DNA of 64,000 nt from 2-02-FULL-66-14 sp964651335 (lineage in GTDB: Bacteria; Pseudomonadota; Gammaproteobacteria; Burkholderiales; SG8-39), in assembly GCA_964651335.1 (NCBI GenBank), contig CAZYVT010000012.1, positions 1-64,000 on the forward strand. The letters run 5' to 3'. Under the pieces are notes generated by a model that saw only the letters and a program-made list of their open reading frames with translations, did no database searches and was not told the DNA's origin. Positions 14,691-22,443 of this stretch are shown piece by piece; positions within the stretch are counted from its first letter, which is position 1, and each line of letters starts with the position of its first letter. The position numbers were made by a program, and so were the translations under genes.

Positions 14691-15649
14691 TGTCGGTCGA
14701 GCCGCTGCGCTGGAAGGGCGATGCGCTCGAGCTTCTCGATCAGCGTCTGCTTCCCGAGAAAATCGCCTATGTAACTTGCCGCAGCGCCTCGGAGGTTGCC
14801 CAAGCAATCCGCGACATGGTGGTGCGCGGCGCACCGGCAATCGGCTGTGCGGCGGCGTTCGGCGTTGCGCTGGATGGTGGATCGGAACTGGCCTTTGACG
14901 TACTCGCGAAGAGCCGGCCAACTGCGGTGAATCTCTTCTGGGCGCTCGCGCGCATGCGCAAGGCGAACGACTTCGAGGCGGAGGCGCGCGCGATTTACGA
15001 CGAAGATCTCGCCGCCAACCGGGCGATGGGCGCGCTCGGTGCGGCACTCGTCCCGGACGGAGCCCGCATCATGACCCACTGCAATGCCGGCGCCCTTGCC
15101 ACCGCGGGATACGGCACCGCGCTCGGCGTGATCCGCTCGGCCCGCGACGCGGGCAAGCGCGTCTCGGTCATCGTCAACGAAACGCGTCCCTACCTCCAGG
15201 GCGCTCGGCTGACGGCGTGGGAGATGGTGGAGGAAGGCATCCCGGCAACGCTGATCGCCGACAGCATGGCTGGCCATTTCATGAGCCGCGGCGAGGTCGA
15301 CATGGTTCTCGTCGGCGCCGACCGGATCGCGGCGAACGGCGATGTCGCCAACAAGATCGGGACGTATACGCTCGCCGTGCTCGCGCAGCGCCATCGCCTG
15401 CCCTTCTACGTCGCCGCGCCACTGTCGACGTTCGATCCGGCAATTCCCGACGGCTCGCGGATTCCGATCGAAGAACGGCCCGCCGACGAGCTGACCGGCT
15501 ACCGCGGCACGCGCTGGGCGCCGCAGGGTATTGCCGTGCGCAATCCTGCGTTCGATGTCACGCCGGCCGAGCTGGTGACCGGGCTGATCACCGAAAAGGG
15601 CGTCGTGCTCGATCCAAACCGCGAGCGCATTGCGGCACTGTTCGCTTAG
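14690..15649 (+). CDS. mtnA: S-methyl-5-thioribose-1-phosphate isomerase
   Basis: MtnA isomerises 5-methylthioribose-1-phosphate to the ribulose form in methionine salvage. The 319-residue protein shows VRGAPAIGCAAA near the N terminus, the catalytic Cys in MTHCNAGALAT, ETRPYLQGARLTAWE, and the catalytic Asp in VGADRIAANGDVANKIGTY, all hallmarks that separate it from eIF2B-like regulators. It begins at GTG 14690, sharing one base with the stop of the aldolase-dehydrogenase gene. It ends four bases into the convergent L,D-transpeptidase gene. The classical downstream genes mtnB, mtnC and mtnD are absent here, which supports use of the aldolase shunt. Confidence 0.95.
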   Translation: MSVEPLRWKGDALELLDQRLLPEKIAYVTCRSASEVAQAIRDMVVRGAPAIGCAAAFGVALDGGSELAFDVLAKSRPTAVNLFWALARMRKANDFEAEARAIYDEDLAANRAMGALGAALVPDGARIMTHCNAGALATAGYGTALGVIRSARDAGKRVSVIVNETRPYLQGARLTAWEMVEEGIPATLIADSMAGHFMSRGEVDMVLVGADRIAANGDVANKIGTYTLAVLAQRHRLPFYVAAPLSTFDPAIPDGSRIPIEERPADELTGYRGTRWAPQGIAVRNPAFDVTPAELVTGLITEKGVVLDPNRERIAALFA

Positions 15650-16125
15650 CCTTTTATCTCGACCGGCGTGTAAGGCGTGACGAGGTCGAACAGCTCGATG
15701 ATGTCCGGGTTGCGCATGCGGATGCAGCCGATCGAGCCGGGCTGTCCCAATTCTGCGAGGTGATGGGTGCCGTGGATATAGATGTAGCGGCGCATCGTAT
15801 CGACGTCGTGCAGCCGGTTCTTCCCCGGCTCGCAACCCGAGAGCCAGAGGATCCGGCTCAGGATCCAGTCGCGGCCGGGGTAGTGCGCGTGCAGCTCAGG
15901 CGTCCAGATCTCGCCGGTAGGGCGCCTGCGCACGAAGACCGCGTTCGGCGGCTGCCCGGCGCCGATCCTGGCGCGGATGAGGTGCCTGCCGCGCGGCGTG
16001 CAGAAGCTGCCGCTTTTCTCGCCGACGCCGTGTTTCGAGGTTGAAACCGGATAGGTCCTGACGCAAGCACCCTTCGCGTCCCGCAGGACCAATTCCTGTT
16101 TCCCGATGTCGATCTCGATTCTCAT
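15646..16125 (-). CDS. L,D-transpeptidase (YkuD family)
   Basis: This 159-residue protein carries the YkuD catalytic block: HGTHH followed after 9 residues by GSIGCIRM, with the nucleophilic Cys in SIGC (usual SHGC). Family members cross-link peptidoglycan or attach lipoproteins to it through meso-diaminopimelate. No signal peptide is visible: the protein begins MRIEIDIGKQELVL, a strand typical of the domain itself, so either it stays cytoplasmic or export is unconventional. The start ATG 16125 overlaps the tadA stop as ATGA. Homologues of this short, signal-less form are common in betaproteobacteria. Confidence 0.87.
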   Translation of the reverse strand: MRIEIDIGKQELVLRDAKGACVRTYPVSTSKHGVGEKSGSFCTPRGRHLIRARIGAGQPPNAVFVRRRPTGEIWTPELHAHYPGRDWILSRILWLSGCEPGKNRLHDVDTMRRYIYIHGTHHLAELGQPGSIGCIRMRNPDIIELFDLVTPYTPVEIKG

Positions 16126-16565
16126 CGCTTGGCGGCGAAGAATTCCCTGAGCAGCGCCCCGCACTCCTCCGCCAGCAGACCGCCCTCCACGCTCGCGTGA
16201 TGGTTGAGCGAGGACTGGAATAGATCGATCACGCTGCCTGCCGCGCCCGTCTTCGGGTCCTGCGCTCCGTAGACTACGCGCGCAATGCGGGCATGGAAGA
16301 CTGCGCCAATGCACATGACGCAGGGTTCGAGCGTCACGTACAGCGTAGCGCCGGGAAGCCGATAGTTGCCGAGCGCGTGACAGGCGGCGCGAATCGCCTC
16401 GGTCTCGGCGTGTGAGGTGGCGTCCGCTGCCAAAACGGGCCGGTTCCAGCCTTCGCCAATGATCTTGTGTTCCGAAACAACGACAGCACCTACGGGCACC
16501 TCGCCCTCGTCGCACGCGCGGCGAGCGAGCCCCAGCGCGCGGCGCATGAAGGATTCGTCGCTCAC
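16122..16565 (-). CDS. tadA: tRNA(adenosine-34) deaminase
   Basis: TadA converts A34 of tRNA-Arg(ACG) to inosine and is essential. The zinc site is clear: HAETEAIRAA with the His ligand and catalytic Glu, and the PCVMC motif with both Cys ligands. The start chosen is GTG 16565, giving VSDESFMRRALGLA, which aligns with the normal MSDExFMxxAL opening; ATG 16547 and an upstream extension to 16625 are alternatives. The length of 147 residues is usual. Its stop overlaps the L,D-transpeptidase start. Confidence 0.93.
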   Translation of the reverse strand: MSDESFMRRALGLARRACDEGEVPVGAVVVSEHKIIGEGWNRPVLAADATSHAETEAIRAACHALGNYRLPGATLYVTLEPCVMCIGAVFHARIARVVYGAQDPKTGAAGSVIDLFQSSLNHHASVEGGLLAEECGALLREFFAAKR

Positions 16566-16672
16566 TCCCAGGCAATCGTTGTCAGGGCGTTGATCATTCG
16601 ATCGATCCGCATCATACAAGCGCAACGGGCTCTCAGGGTCTTTCCAGAGTGGAGGCGATGGAGACCTCCGGA

Positions 16673-16702
16673 TTGCGACAGCCGCAATCCCCCGCCTATA
16701 CT
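16673..16702 (+). promoter_or_regulatory. Promoter of the MntA/HepT operon
   Basis: TTGCGA (16673-16678) and TATACT (16697-16702) are separated by 18 bases. The ATG of mntA begins at 16709, only six bases after the -10 box, so the message should be leaderless. Confidence 0.5.
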
Positions 16703-16708
16703 GCGGCC

Positions 16709-17128
16709 ATGGACATCGATGCTTCCATCGAGGCCGTCAAGGACCTGCTCTTTGCGAACGAGCGCGTATCGGCCGCCCTGCTGTTCGGTTCCGTAGCGAA
16801 GGGCATGGCGCGGAGCTCGAGCGACCTGGATGTTGCAGTGGTCCCTCGCGCAGCCAAAGACGCCGCGGCGCTCGACGCAGAGTATCTCGACCTCGTCGCC
16901 CGGCTTTCCCTTGCTGCCGGGCGCGATGTGCACCTGATTCTGCTCGATCGCGTCGAGCCCGTGCTGGGACGGCAAGTATTTCTTGGCGGACGTACGCTGT
17001 TCGACCGGGATCCGCGGCGCACGGCGGCGATCCTCGAACGCATCACGTTGGAATACTTCGACGGCGAGTTTCACCGCCGCATGCGCGACGAGGCGCTCGA
17101 ACGGCGGCGCGAGGCGCGCCGTGGTTGA
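16709..17128 (+). CDS. mntA: MntA-type antitoxin (AMPylating nucleotidyltransferase)
   Basis: This 139-residue minimal nucleotidyltransferase carries the exact GSX10DXD motif (Gly27-Ser28, Asp39, Asp41) and a following acidic strand VHLILLD. MntA antitoxins transfer AMP groups to the tyrosine of the HepT RX4HXY motif. The HepT gene overlaps its last eight bases. The start ATG 16709 is preferred to the upstream ATG 16649 because the family begins with a short helix and because the promoter -10 box lies just upstream of it. Confidence 0.88.
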   Translation: MDIDASIEAVKDLLFANERVSAALLFGSVAKGMARSSSDLDVAVVPRAAKDAAALDAEYLDLVARLSLAAGRDVHLILLDRVEPVLGRQVFLGGRTLFDRDPRRTAAILERITLEYFDGEFHRRMRDEALERRREARRG

Positions 17129-17546
17129 CAGGGACATCGTGCTGCGCAAGTCCGAGGCGATCGAGCACCACGCGAGCCGGCTGCGCGCGAAGCTTCCGCT
17201 GGAAGCCGCCGCGCTCGAGGCGGACGAAAGCCTGCGCAACGACGTGTGTTTCGATCTGTTGCAGGCGATTCAGGCCTGTATCGATCTGGCCGTGCATGCG
17301 TGCACGCACGAATCTCTCGGAGTGCCCGAGAGCCCCGCCGTCGCGTTCGCGCTGCTCGAGCGGCATCGCGTCATCACGGAGCCGCTCTCGTTTCGCCTGG
17401 CCAGGGCCGCCGGATTGCGCAACCTCATCGTCCATCGTTATGCCGACATCATGGCGCCGCGGCTGATCGAGGCGATCGCGACGGGTCTGGTCGATCTCGA
17501 CGAATTCGCGAGTGCGCTCCGCGCGCACGCCGACGCTTCGCGCTGA
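17121..17546 (+). CDS. hepT: HepT-type HEPN RNase toxin
   Basis: This 141-residue all-helical HEPN protein (DUF86) carries the catalytic motif RX4HXY intact: Arg100, His105 and Tyr107 in LRNLIVHRYADI. HepT toxins cleave RNA and are neutralised by AMPylation of that tyrosine by MntA. The GTG start at 17121 overlaps the antitoxin gene by eight bases, which gives coupled expression. It ends 18 bases before the guaA stop on the other strand. All key residues are present, so the module is probably functional, unlike the remnant at 12137. Confidence 0.88.
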   Translation: MVDRDIVLRKSEAIEHHASRLRAKLPLEAAALEADESLRNDVCFDLLQAIQACIDLAVHACTHESLGVPESPAVAFALLERHRVITEPLSFRLARAAGLRNLIVHRYADIMAPRLIEAIATGLVDLDEFASALRAHADASR

Positions 17547-17564
17547 GCGCGCGAGTCCGGTTTC

Positions 17565-19127
17565 TCACTCCCACTCGATTGTCGCGGGCGGCTTGGAGGA
17601 AATGTCGTAGGTCACGCGGTTGATGCCGCGCACCTCGTTGATGATGCGGCTCGAGACGCGCGAGAGCAGCTCGTGCGGCAGCGGCGCCCAGTCGGCGGTC
17701 ATGAAGTCGGTGGTCTGCACCGCGCGCAACGCCACCACGTTTTCGTAGGTGCGGCCGTCTCCCATCACGCCGACCGACCTCACGGGCAGAAAGACGGAGA
17801 ATGCCTGGGCGACCCTGTCGTACCAGCCGGCAGCGCTCAGCTCGTCGATGAAGATCGCGTCCGCGCGGCGCAACAGGTCCGCGTATTCGCGCTTCACCTC
17901 GCCGAGGATGCGCACCCCGAGACCGGGTCCGGGAAACGGGTGTCTGAACACCATCTCGTCCGGCAACCCCAGCGCGCTGCCGAGCTCCCTCACCTCGTCC
18001 TTGAACAGCTCGCGCAAGGGCTCCAGAAGCTTGAGGTGAAGCGTCTCCGGAAGGCCGCCGACGTTGTGGTGCGACTTGATGCTGGCGGCTTTTTTTGTCT
18101 TCGCGCCCGCCGATTCGATGACATCCGGATAGATCGTTCCCTGAGCGAGCCACTTCGCGTTGCGGACCTTCGCGGCTTCGCGCTGGAACACCTCCACGAA
18201 GTGCTTGCCGATGACCTTTCTCTTCTGCTCCGGGTCGGATACGCCTGCCAGCGCCGCATAGAACTCCGCCGCGGCGTCCACATGGACGACCTTCACCTGC
18301 AAGTGCCGCGAGAACATATCCAGCACCTGCACGGCTTCGTTCAGGCGCAGCAGGCCGTGGTCCACGAACACGCAGGTCAGTTGATCGCCGATCGCCCTGT
18401 GAATGAGCGCCGCCGCGACCGAGGAGTCGACGCCACCGGAAAGCCCGAGAATGACTTCGTCGTCCCCCACCTCATCGCGAATGCGCGCTACCGCTTCCAC
18501 GACATAGTCGGGCATGTTCCAGTCGGCACCACAGCCGCAGATCTCGCGCACGAAGCGGTGCAGGATTTTCGTTCCCTGCTTCGTGTGCGTGACCTCGGGA
18601 TGGAACTGCACGCCGTAGAAGCGGCGCGTCTCGTCGGCCATCGCCGCGATCGGACAGGCGTCCGTGGAGGCCATGAGCGTGAACCCGGCCGGCAGCTCCA
18701 CTACCTTGTCGCCATGGCTCATCCATACCTTCAGCAAGCCATGACCCTCGGGCGTGCGCGCATCCTCGATGCCTTCAAGCAGCCGCGAATGGCCGCGAGC
18801 CCGCACTTCCGCAGGGCCGAACTCGCGCACCTTGCCCGGCTCGACCTTGCCGCCGAGCTGCTGCGCCATCAACTGCATGCCGTAGCAGATTCCCAGCACC
18901 GGCACGCCGAGCGCAAACACCGATTGCGGGGCCTTGTCGTTGGACTCCTCGTAGGCGGCCATGTGGCTGCCCGAGAGGATCACCCCCTTGGCGCCGAACG
19001 CGCGTACGAACTCGTCGCCGATGTCGCAGGGATGGATCTCGCAATAGACTTTCGCCTCGCGCACCCGGCGGGCGATCAGCTGCGTGTACTGCGCCCCGAA
19101 GTCTAGGATCAGGATCCGGTCGTGCAT
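17565..19127 (-). CDS. guaA: GMP synthase (glutamine-hydrolysing)
   Basis: GuaA aminates XMP to GMP. The 520-residue protein has a class I glutamine amidotransferase domain (nucleophile Cys in GICYGMQLMAQ near residue 83, and the His-Glu pair in VQFHPEVTH). It is followed by the ATP pyrophosphatase domain with the P loop LGLSGGVDSS near 228 and the C-terminal dimerisation domain ending PPATIEWE. It lies seven bases downstream of guaB, the classical guaBA operon for guanine nucleotide synthesis. Confidence 0.98.
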   Translation of the reverse strand: MHDRILILDFGAQYTQLIARRVREAKVYCEIHPCDIGDEFVRAFGAKGVILSGSHMAAYEESNDKAPQSVFALGVPVLGICYGMQLMAQQLGGKVEPGKVREFGPAEVRARGHSRLLEGIEDARTPEGHGLLKVWMSHGDKVVELPAGFTLMASTDACPIAAMADETRRFYGVQFHPEVTHTKQGTKILHRFVREICGCGADWNMPDYVVEAVARIRDEVGDDEVILGLSGGVDSSVAAALIHRAIGDQLTCVFVDHGLLRLNEAVQVLDMFSRHLQVKVVHVDAAAEFYAALAGVSDPEQKRKVIGKHFVEVFQREAAKVRNAKWLAQGTIYPDVIESAGAKTKKAASIKSHHNVGGLPETLHLKLLEPLRELFKDEVRELGSALGLPDEMVFRHPFPGPGLGVRILGEVKREYADLLRRADAIFIDELSAAGWYDRVAQAFSVFLPVRSVGVMGDGRTYENVVALRAVQTTDFMTADWAPLPHELLSRVSSRIINEVRGINRVTYDISSKPPATIEWE

Positions 19128-19134
19128 CCCGACC

Positions 19135-20595
19135 CTATTCGACGCGGTAATTCGGTGCTTCCTTCACGATCTGCACGTCGTGCACGTGCGACTCGCGCAT
19201 GCCGGCCTGCGTGATCTCGATGAACTGCGCCTGCTTGCGCAGCTCCTCCAGCGAGGCACAGCCCGTATACCCCATGCTGGCGCGCACGCCGCCCATCAGT
19301 TGCTGGATGACCCAGACGGCGCTCCCCTTGTACGCCACGCGCCCTTCGACGCCTTCGGGCACGAGCTTGTCCACGTTCATCTCGGAATCCTGGAAGTAAC
19401 GGTCTGCAGCGCCTTGCCACATCGCGCTCAGCGAGCCCATCCCGCGATAGGACTTGTACGAGCGCCCCTGGTAGAGCTCGATGTCGCCCGGGGACTCGTC
19501 CGTGCCGGCGAACAGCGACCCCAGCATCACCGCGTTCGCTCCGGCGGCAAGCGCCTTGGCGATATCTCCCGAGTACCGGATCCCGCCGTCGGCGATGAGC
19601 GGCACCCCGATCTTCGCGAGCGCTTCGGCGACGTTCTGGATCGCCGTGATCTGCGGCACGCCGACTCCCGCGACGATGCGCGTGGTGCAGATGGAACCGG
19701 GGCCGATCCCGACCTTGACGCCGTCTGCGCCGTGATCGGCCAGCGCTCTCGCCCCGTCCGCGGTGCCGATGTTGCCGCCGATCACCTGCACCTCGGGATG
19801 ATTCTTCTTGATCCACTGCACGCGATCGAGCACGCCCTGCGCGTGCCCGTGCGCGGTGTCCACGACCAGCACGTCCGCGCCGGCCTCGACCAGAGCTTCA
19901 ACGCGCTCCTCGGTGCCCTCCCCCACACCTACCGCCGCGCCCACCCGCAGCTTCCCCTGCGGGTCCTTGCAGGCGCTGGGATGCTCGGTTTCCTTGAGGA
20001 TGTCCTTGACCGTGACAAGGCCCTTGAGTTGCCAGGTACCGTCCACCACCAGCACGCGCTCGAGTCGATGCTCGTGCATCAGCCGCATCGCTTCCTCGCG
20101 GCTCCCGCCATCGCGAACGGTGATCAGGCGCTTTTGCGGCGTCATGATGTTCTTGACCGGCTGCTCGAGCCGGGTCTCGAAACGCAGGTCGCGGTTGGTC
20201 ACGATCCCGACGACCTTGCCGCCCTTGACCACCGGGAAGCCGGAAATCTTGTGCTGCTTCTGCAGCGCCATCACCTCGCGCACGCTCATGTCGGGGGAAA
20301 CCGTCATCGGGTCGCGCAGCACGCCGGATTCGAAGCGCTTGACCTTGGCGACCTCGACCGCCTGGGCCTTCGGTTCGAGATTCTTGTGCACGATCCCGAT
20401 GCCGCCTTCCTGCGCGATCGCGATTGCCAGACGGGCTTCGGTCACGGTGTCCATCGCGGCGGACACGAGCGGGATGTTGAGTTCGAGTTTCCGGGTCAGG
20501 CGGGTCTTCAGGGAGACTTCGCGCGGCAGAACGCGCGAGTGGGCGGGAAGGAGGAGGACGTCATCGAAGGTGAGCGCCTTCTGAATCACCCGCAT
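19135..20595 (-). CDS. guaB: IMP dehydrogenase
   Basis: GuaB oxidises IMP to XMP with NAD, the committed step to guanine nucleotides. The 486-residue protein shows the (beta/alpha)8 barrel start TFDDVLLLPA, two CBS domains in the middle (about residues 95-210), the catalytic Cys loop GPGSICTTR and the flap GYRGMGSLSAM-like segment. The start is ATG 20595, with AAAGGA five bases upstream; the frame stays open to 20634 but that extension has no ribosome site. It is transcribed with guaA. Confidence 0.98.
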   Translation of the reverse strand: MRVIQKALTFDDVLLLPAHSRVLPREVSLKTRLTRKLELNIPLVSAAMDTVTEARLAIAIAQEGGIGIVHKNLEPKAQAVEVAKVKRFESGVLRDPMTVSPDMSVREVMALQKQHKISGFPVVKGGKVVGIVTNRDLRFETRLEQPVKNIMTPQKRLITVRDGGSREEAMRLMHEHRLERVLVVDGTWQLKGLVTVKDILKETEHPSACKDPQGKLRVGAAVGVGEGTEERVEALVEAGADVLVVDTAHGHAQGVLDRVQWIKKNHPEVQVIGGNIGTADGARALADHGADGVKVGIGPGSICTTRIVAGVGVPQITAIQNVAEALAKIGVPLIADGGIRYSGDIAKALAAGANAVMLGSLFAGTDESPGDIELYQGRSYKSYRGMGSLSAMWQGAADRYFQDSEMNVDKLVPEGVEGRVAYKGSAVWVIQQLMGGVRASMGYTGCASLEELRKQAQFIEITQAGMRESHVHDVQIVKEAPNYRVE

Positions 20596-20619
20596 GGATG
20601 TCCTTTCACACAAATACGC

Positions 20620-20625
20620 ATTATA
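20620..20625 (-). promoter_or_regulatory. guaB promoter -10 box
   Basis: TATAAT on the reverse strand lies 25 bases before the guaB ATG, leaving room for the AAAGGA ribosome site. A clear -35 hexamer is not visible at 16-18 bases, so an activator or an extended element may be used. Confidence 0.4.
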
Positions 20626-20721
20626 CGCAAGCAAGCGTTTGACGGGAAGGGAAAAACTGGATAGCTTGACCGTGTCCTCCGGAAAGCGTTCTGTGCGTTG
20701 TTGCCGGTGAGAGGTGAAACC

Positions 20722-21210
20722 ATGCGAATTGCAGCGATAGCGGTTCTGACGGTCTTTGCGTGCCTCATCACTGAAGCGCAGGCACAGGTCTACTGCTGGA
20801 ACACCAAGGACGGCAAGCGCCAGTGCGGCGATACGCCACCGCCCGGCGTCAAGGCAACCACGATGGGGGCGCCCGCTGCGCCGGCGCTGTCGCCCCCACC
20901 GGCCGGTGCGAAGGACGCGGCGTCAAAGGATGCGAAGAAAGGCCCCCTCACGCCGGCCGAGCAGGAGCAGGAATTCCGCAAGCGCCAGCTCGAGGCGCAA
21001 AAATCGCGCGAGAAGGACGAGCAGGCGCAGCAGCAGGCCGAGGCAAAGCAGCAGAATTGCGAGCGGGCGCGCGAGGCATTGCGCGTTTACGAGAGCGGCC
21101 AGCGGATCGCCCGGATGGACAAGCAGGGCGAGCGCGTTTACCTCGACGAAGCGCAGGTTGCGCAGGAGGCGGAGAAGGCGCGCCAGGCCGTGCAGCGGTC
21201 CTGCAACTAG
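20722..21210 (+). CDS. Exported DUF4124 protein
   Basis: This 162-residue protein starts at ATG 20722, behind GAGGTG. It has a signal peptide (MRIAAIAVLTVFACLITEAQAQ) and then the DUF4124 core VYCWNTKDGKRQCGDTPPPG, which carries two Cys likely to form a disulfide. A Pro/Ala linker follows, then a long charged coiled-coil stretch rich in Gln, Glu and Lys (about residues 85-130). A final Cys ends the protein. DUF4124 proteins are periplasmic or envelope-associated and of unknown function. It is unlinked to guaB except for the shared divergent promoter region. Confidence 0.85.
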   Translation: MRIAAIAVLTVFACLITEAQAQVYCWNTKDGKRQCGDTPPPGVKATTMGAPAAPALSPPPAGAKDAASKDAKKGPLTPAEQEQEFRKRQLEAQKSREKDEQAQQQAEAKQQNCERAREALRVYESGQRIARMDKQGERVYLDEAQVAQEAEKARQAVQRSCN

Positions 21211-21225
21211 GCGGCTGACACCCGT

Positions 21226-21510
21226 TCAGCGGCGCTTGCGGTGTGCGCGCAGGCGCCGTGCCTCCATCGGCCCCATCACCAGCGGCCGGAGGATCTCGAC
21301 CCGGTCTCCCTCGCGGAGGGGCTCGTCGGATCGGATCTCCCTGCCGAACCTGCTGAGCTTGTTCCGCCGCAGATCGATTTCCCGATGGCGGGCAAGCACC
21401 CCCGATGCGTGCAGCGCATCGCGCGCGCACGCTCCCTCCTCCAGTTCGACGGCCGTCACGTCCTGCGCCGCCGCCAGCGCGTACACGACCTCAACGCGTA
21501 CTCTTGCCAT
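21226..21510 (-). CDS. rnfH: RnfH family ubiquitin-like protein
   Basis: This 94-residue beta-grasp protein opens with RVEVVYALAAAQ and ends with a basic tail. It contains the characteristic REIDLRRNKLSRFGREI and LREGDRVEILRPLVMGPMEAR blocks of the UPF0125/RnfH family. In E. coli the homologue sits beside ratA and its biochemical role is uncertain despite the Rnf-complex name. The start ATG 21510 lies inside the ratA coding region (20-base overlap), so the two are coupled. It converges on the DUF4124 gene with a 15-base gap. Confidence 0.9.
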   Translation of the reverse strand: MARVRVEVVYALAAAQDVTAVELEEGACARDALHASGVLARHREIDLRRNKLSRFGREIRSDEPLREGDRVEILRPLVMGPMEARRLRAHRKRR

Positions 21511-21934
21511 GGAGCATTTCCGCGCGGCGGGTGAACGCGTCCAGCATCGTGCCTGCGATGTTCTCGAACAGGGGCTCGAGCGCCCTTGCGACCACCCGGT
21601 TCGCGAACTCGTAGGCAATCGCAACTTCGATTTTTGCCGCCCCCGCGCCGAGCGGCGCGAACTTCCAGTGCGCGGCAAAGCGGCGGAACGGACCTTCCAG
21701 CAATCGCATTTCGATGCCGCGGCCCGGCGAGTTCGCGTTCTCCGTGGTGAACGACTGACGAATGCCCGGCATCCCGACCTCGATCGTCGCGACGGTCCGT
21801 CCGGGCGAGCGCTCGCGGACATGCGCACCGACACACCAGGGCAGGAATTCAGGATAGGACTCGATGTCCTCCACCAGCGCATAGAGCCTTTCTGCGCTGC
21901 ATTCCACGATTGCCGAGCGCGCAATGCGTCTCAT
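21491..21934 (-). CDS. ratA: RatA / COQ10-like START-domain protein
   Basis: This 147-residue SRPBCC-fold protein matches RatA, related to yeast Coq10, which binds ubiquinone. In E. coli RatA has also been described as an inhibitor of 70S ribosome association. Visible family blocks are ECSAERLYALVEDIESYPEFLPWC near the start, the GPFRRFAAHWKF strand and the long C-terminal helix. Its genomic position divergent from smpB and upstream of rnfH is the same as in many proteobacteria. ATG 21934 is the first good start. Confidence 0.92.
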   Translation of the reverse strand: MRRIARSAIVECSAERLYALVEDIESYPEFLPWCVGAHVRERSPGRTVATIEVGMPGIRQSFTTENANSPGRGIEMRLLEGPFRRFAAHWKFAPLGAGAAKIEVAIAYEFANRVVARALEPLFENIAGTMLDAFTRRAEMLHGKSTR

Positions 21935-21999
21935 GCCGGCGAGGGAAGAGTTGGTCGGCTTCCCTGGGCTACAATCGACGCCCTTCCCGGCGCCACGCC

Positions 22000-22443
22000 A
22001 TGTCCATCGTCCAGAATCGCAAGGCGTTTCACGACTATTTCGTCGAGGAACGCTACGAGGCCGGACTTGCGCTCGAAGGCTGGGAGGTCAAGGCGATCCG
22101 CGCCGGACGCGCGCAGATCCACGACGCGTATGTGATGGTGAAGGACTCGGCGCTGTGGCTCATCGGTGCGCATGTCAGCCCGTTGACCACTGCCTCGACG
22201 CATGTGACGCCCGAACCCGCGCGCACCCGGAAGCTGCTTCTGCACGCCGACCAGATCAGGCGCCTGATCGGAAAAGTGGCGCAGCGCGGCTACGCCCTGA
22301 TTGCGCTCGATCTGCATTACTCGAAAGGCCGCATCAAGGTCGAAATTGCTCTCGCGCGAGGAAAACTCAAACATGACAAGCGCGCCTCCGAGCGCGAGCG
22401 CGAATGGCAGCGCGAAAAGCAAAAACTCCTACGCCAGCGCTGA
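22000..22443 (+). CDS. smpB: SsrA-binding protein
   Basis: SmpB delivers tmRNA to stalled ribosomes for trans-translation. The 147-residue protein begins MSIVQNRKAFHDYFVEERYEAGL and has the beta-barrel blocks GWEVKAIRAGRAQI and EPARTRKLLLH. Its C-terminal tail is rich in Lys and Arg, as needed for the mRNA channel. TACAAT at 21970-21975 may be its -10 box. Its last 15 bases overlap the 3' end of ppsA on the opposite strand. The tmRNA gene itself was not found in the window. Confidence 0.97.
   Translation: MSIVQNRKAFHDYFVEERYEAGLALEGWEVKAIRAGRAQIHDAYVMVKDSALWLIGAHVSPLTTASTHVTPEPARTRKLLLHADQIRRLIGKVAQRGYALIALDLHYSKGRIKVEIALARGKLKHDKRASEREREWQREKQKLLRQR

Noticed and set aside
16649..16708. Longer mntA start at ATG 16649
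   Set aside because: It would place the promoter hexamers inside the coding sequence and add residues not typical of minimal nucleotidyltransferases.
20620..20650. PurR-type operator upstream of guaB
   Set aside because: The sequence CGCAAGCAAGCGTTTG has only partial symmetry and no clear match to the ACGCAAACGTTTGCGT-type site.
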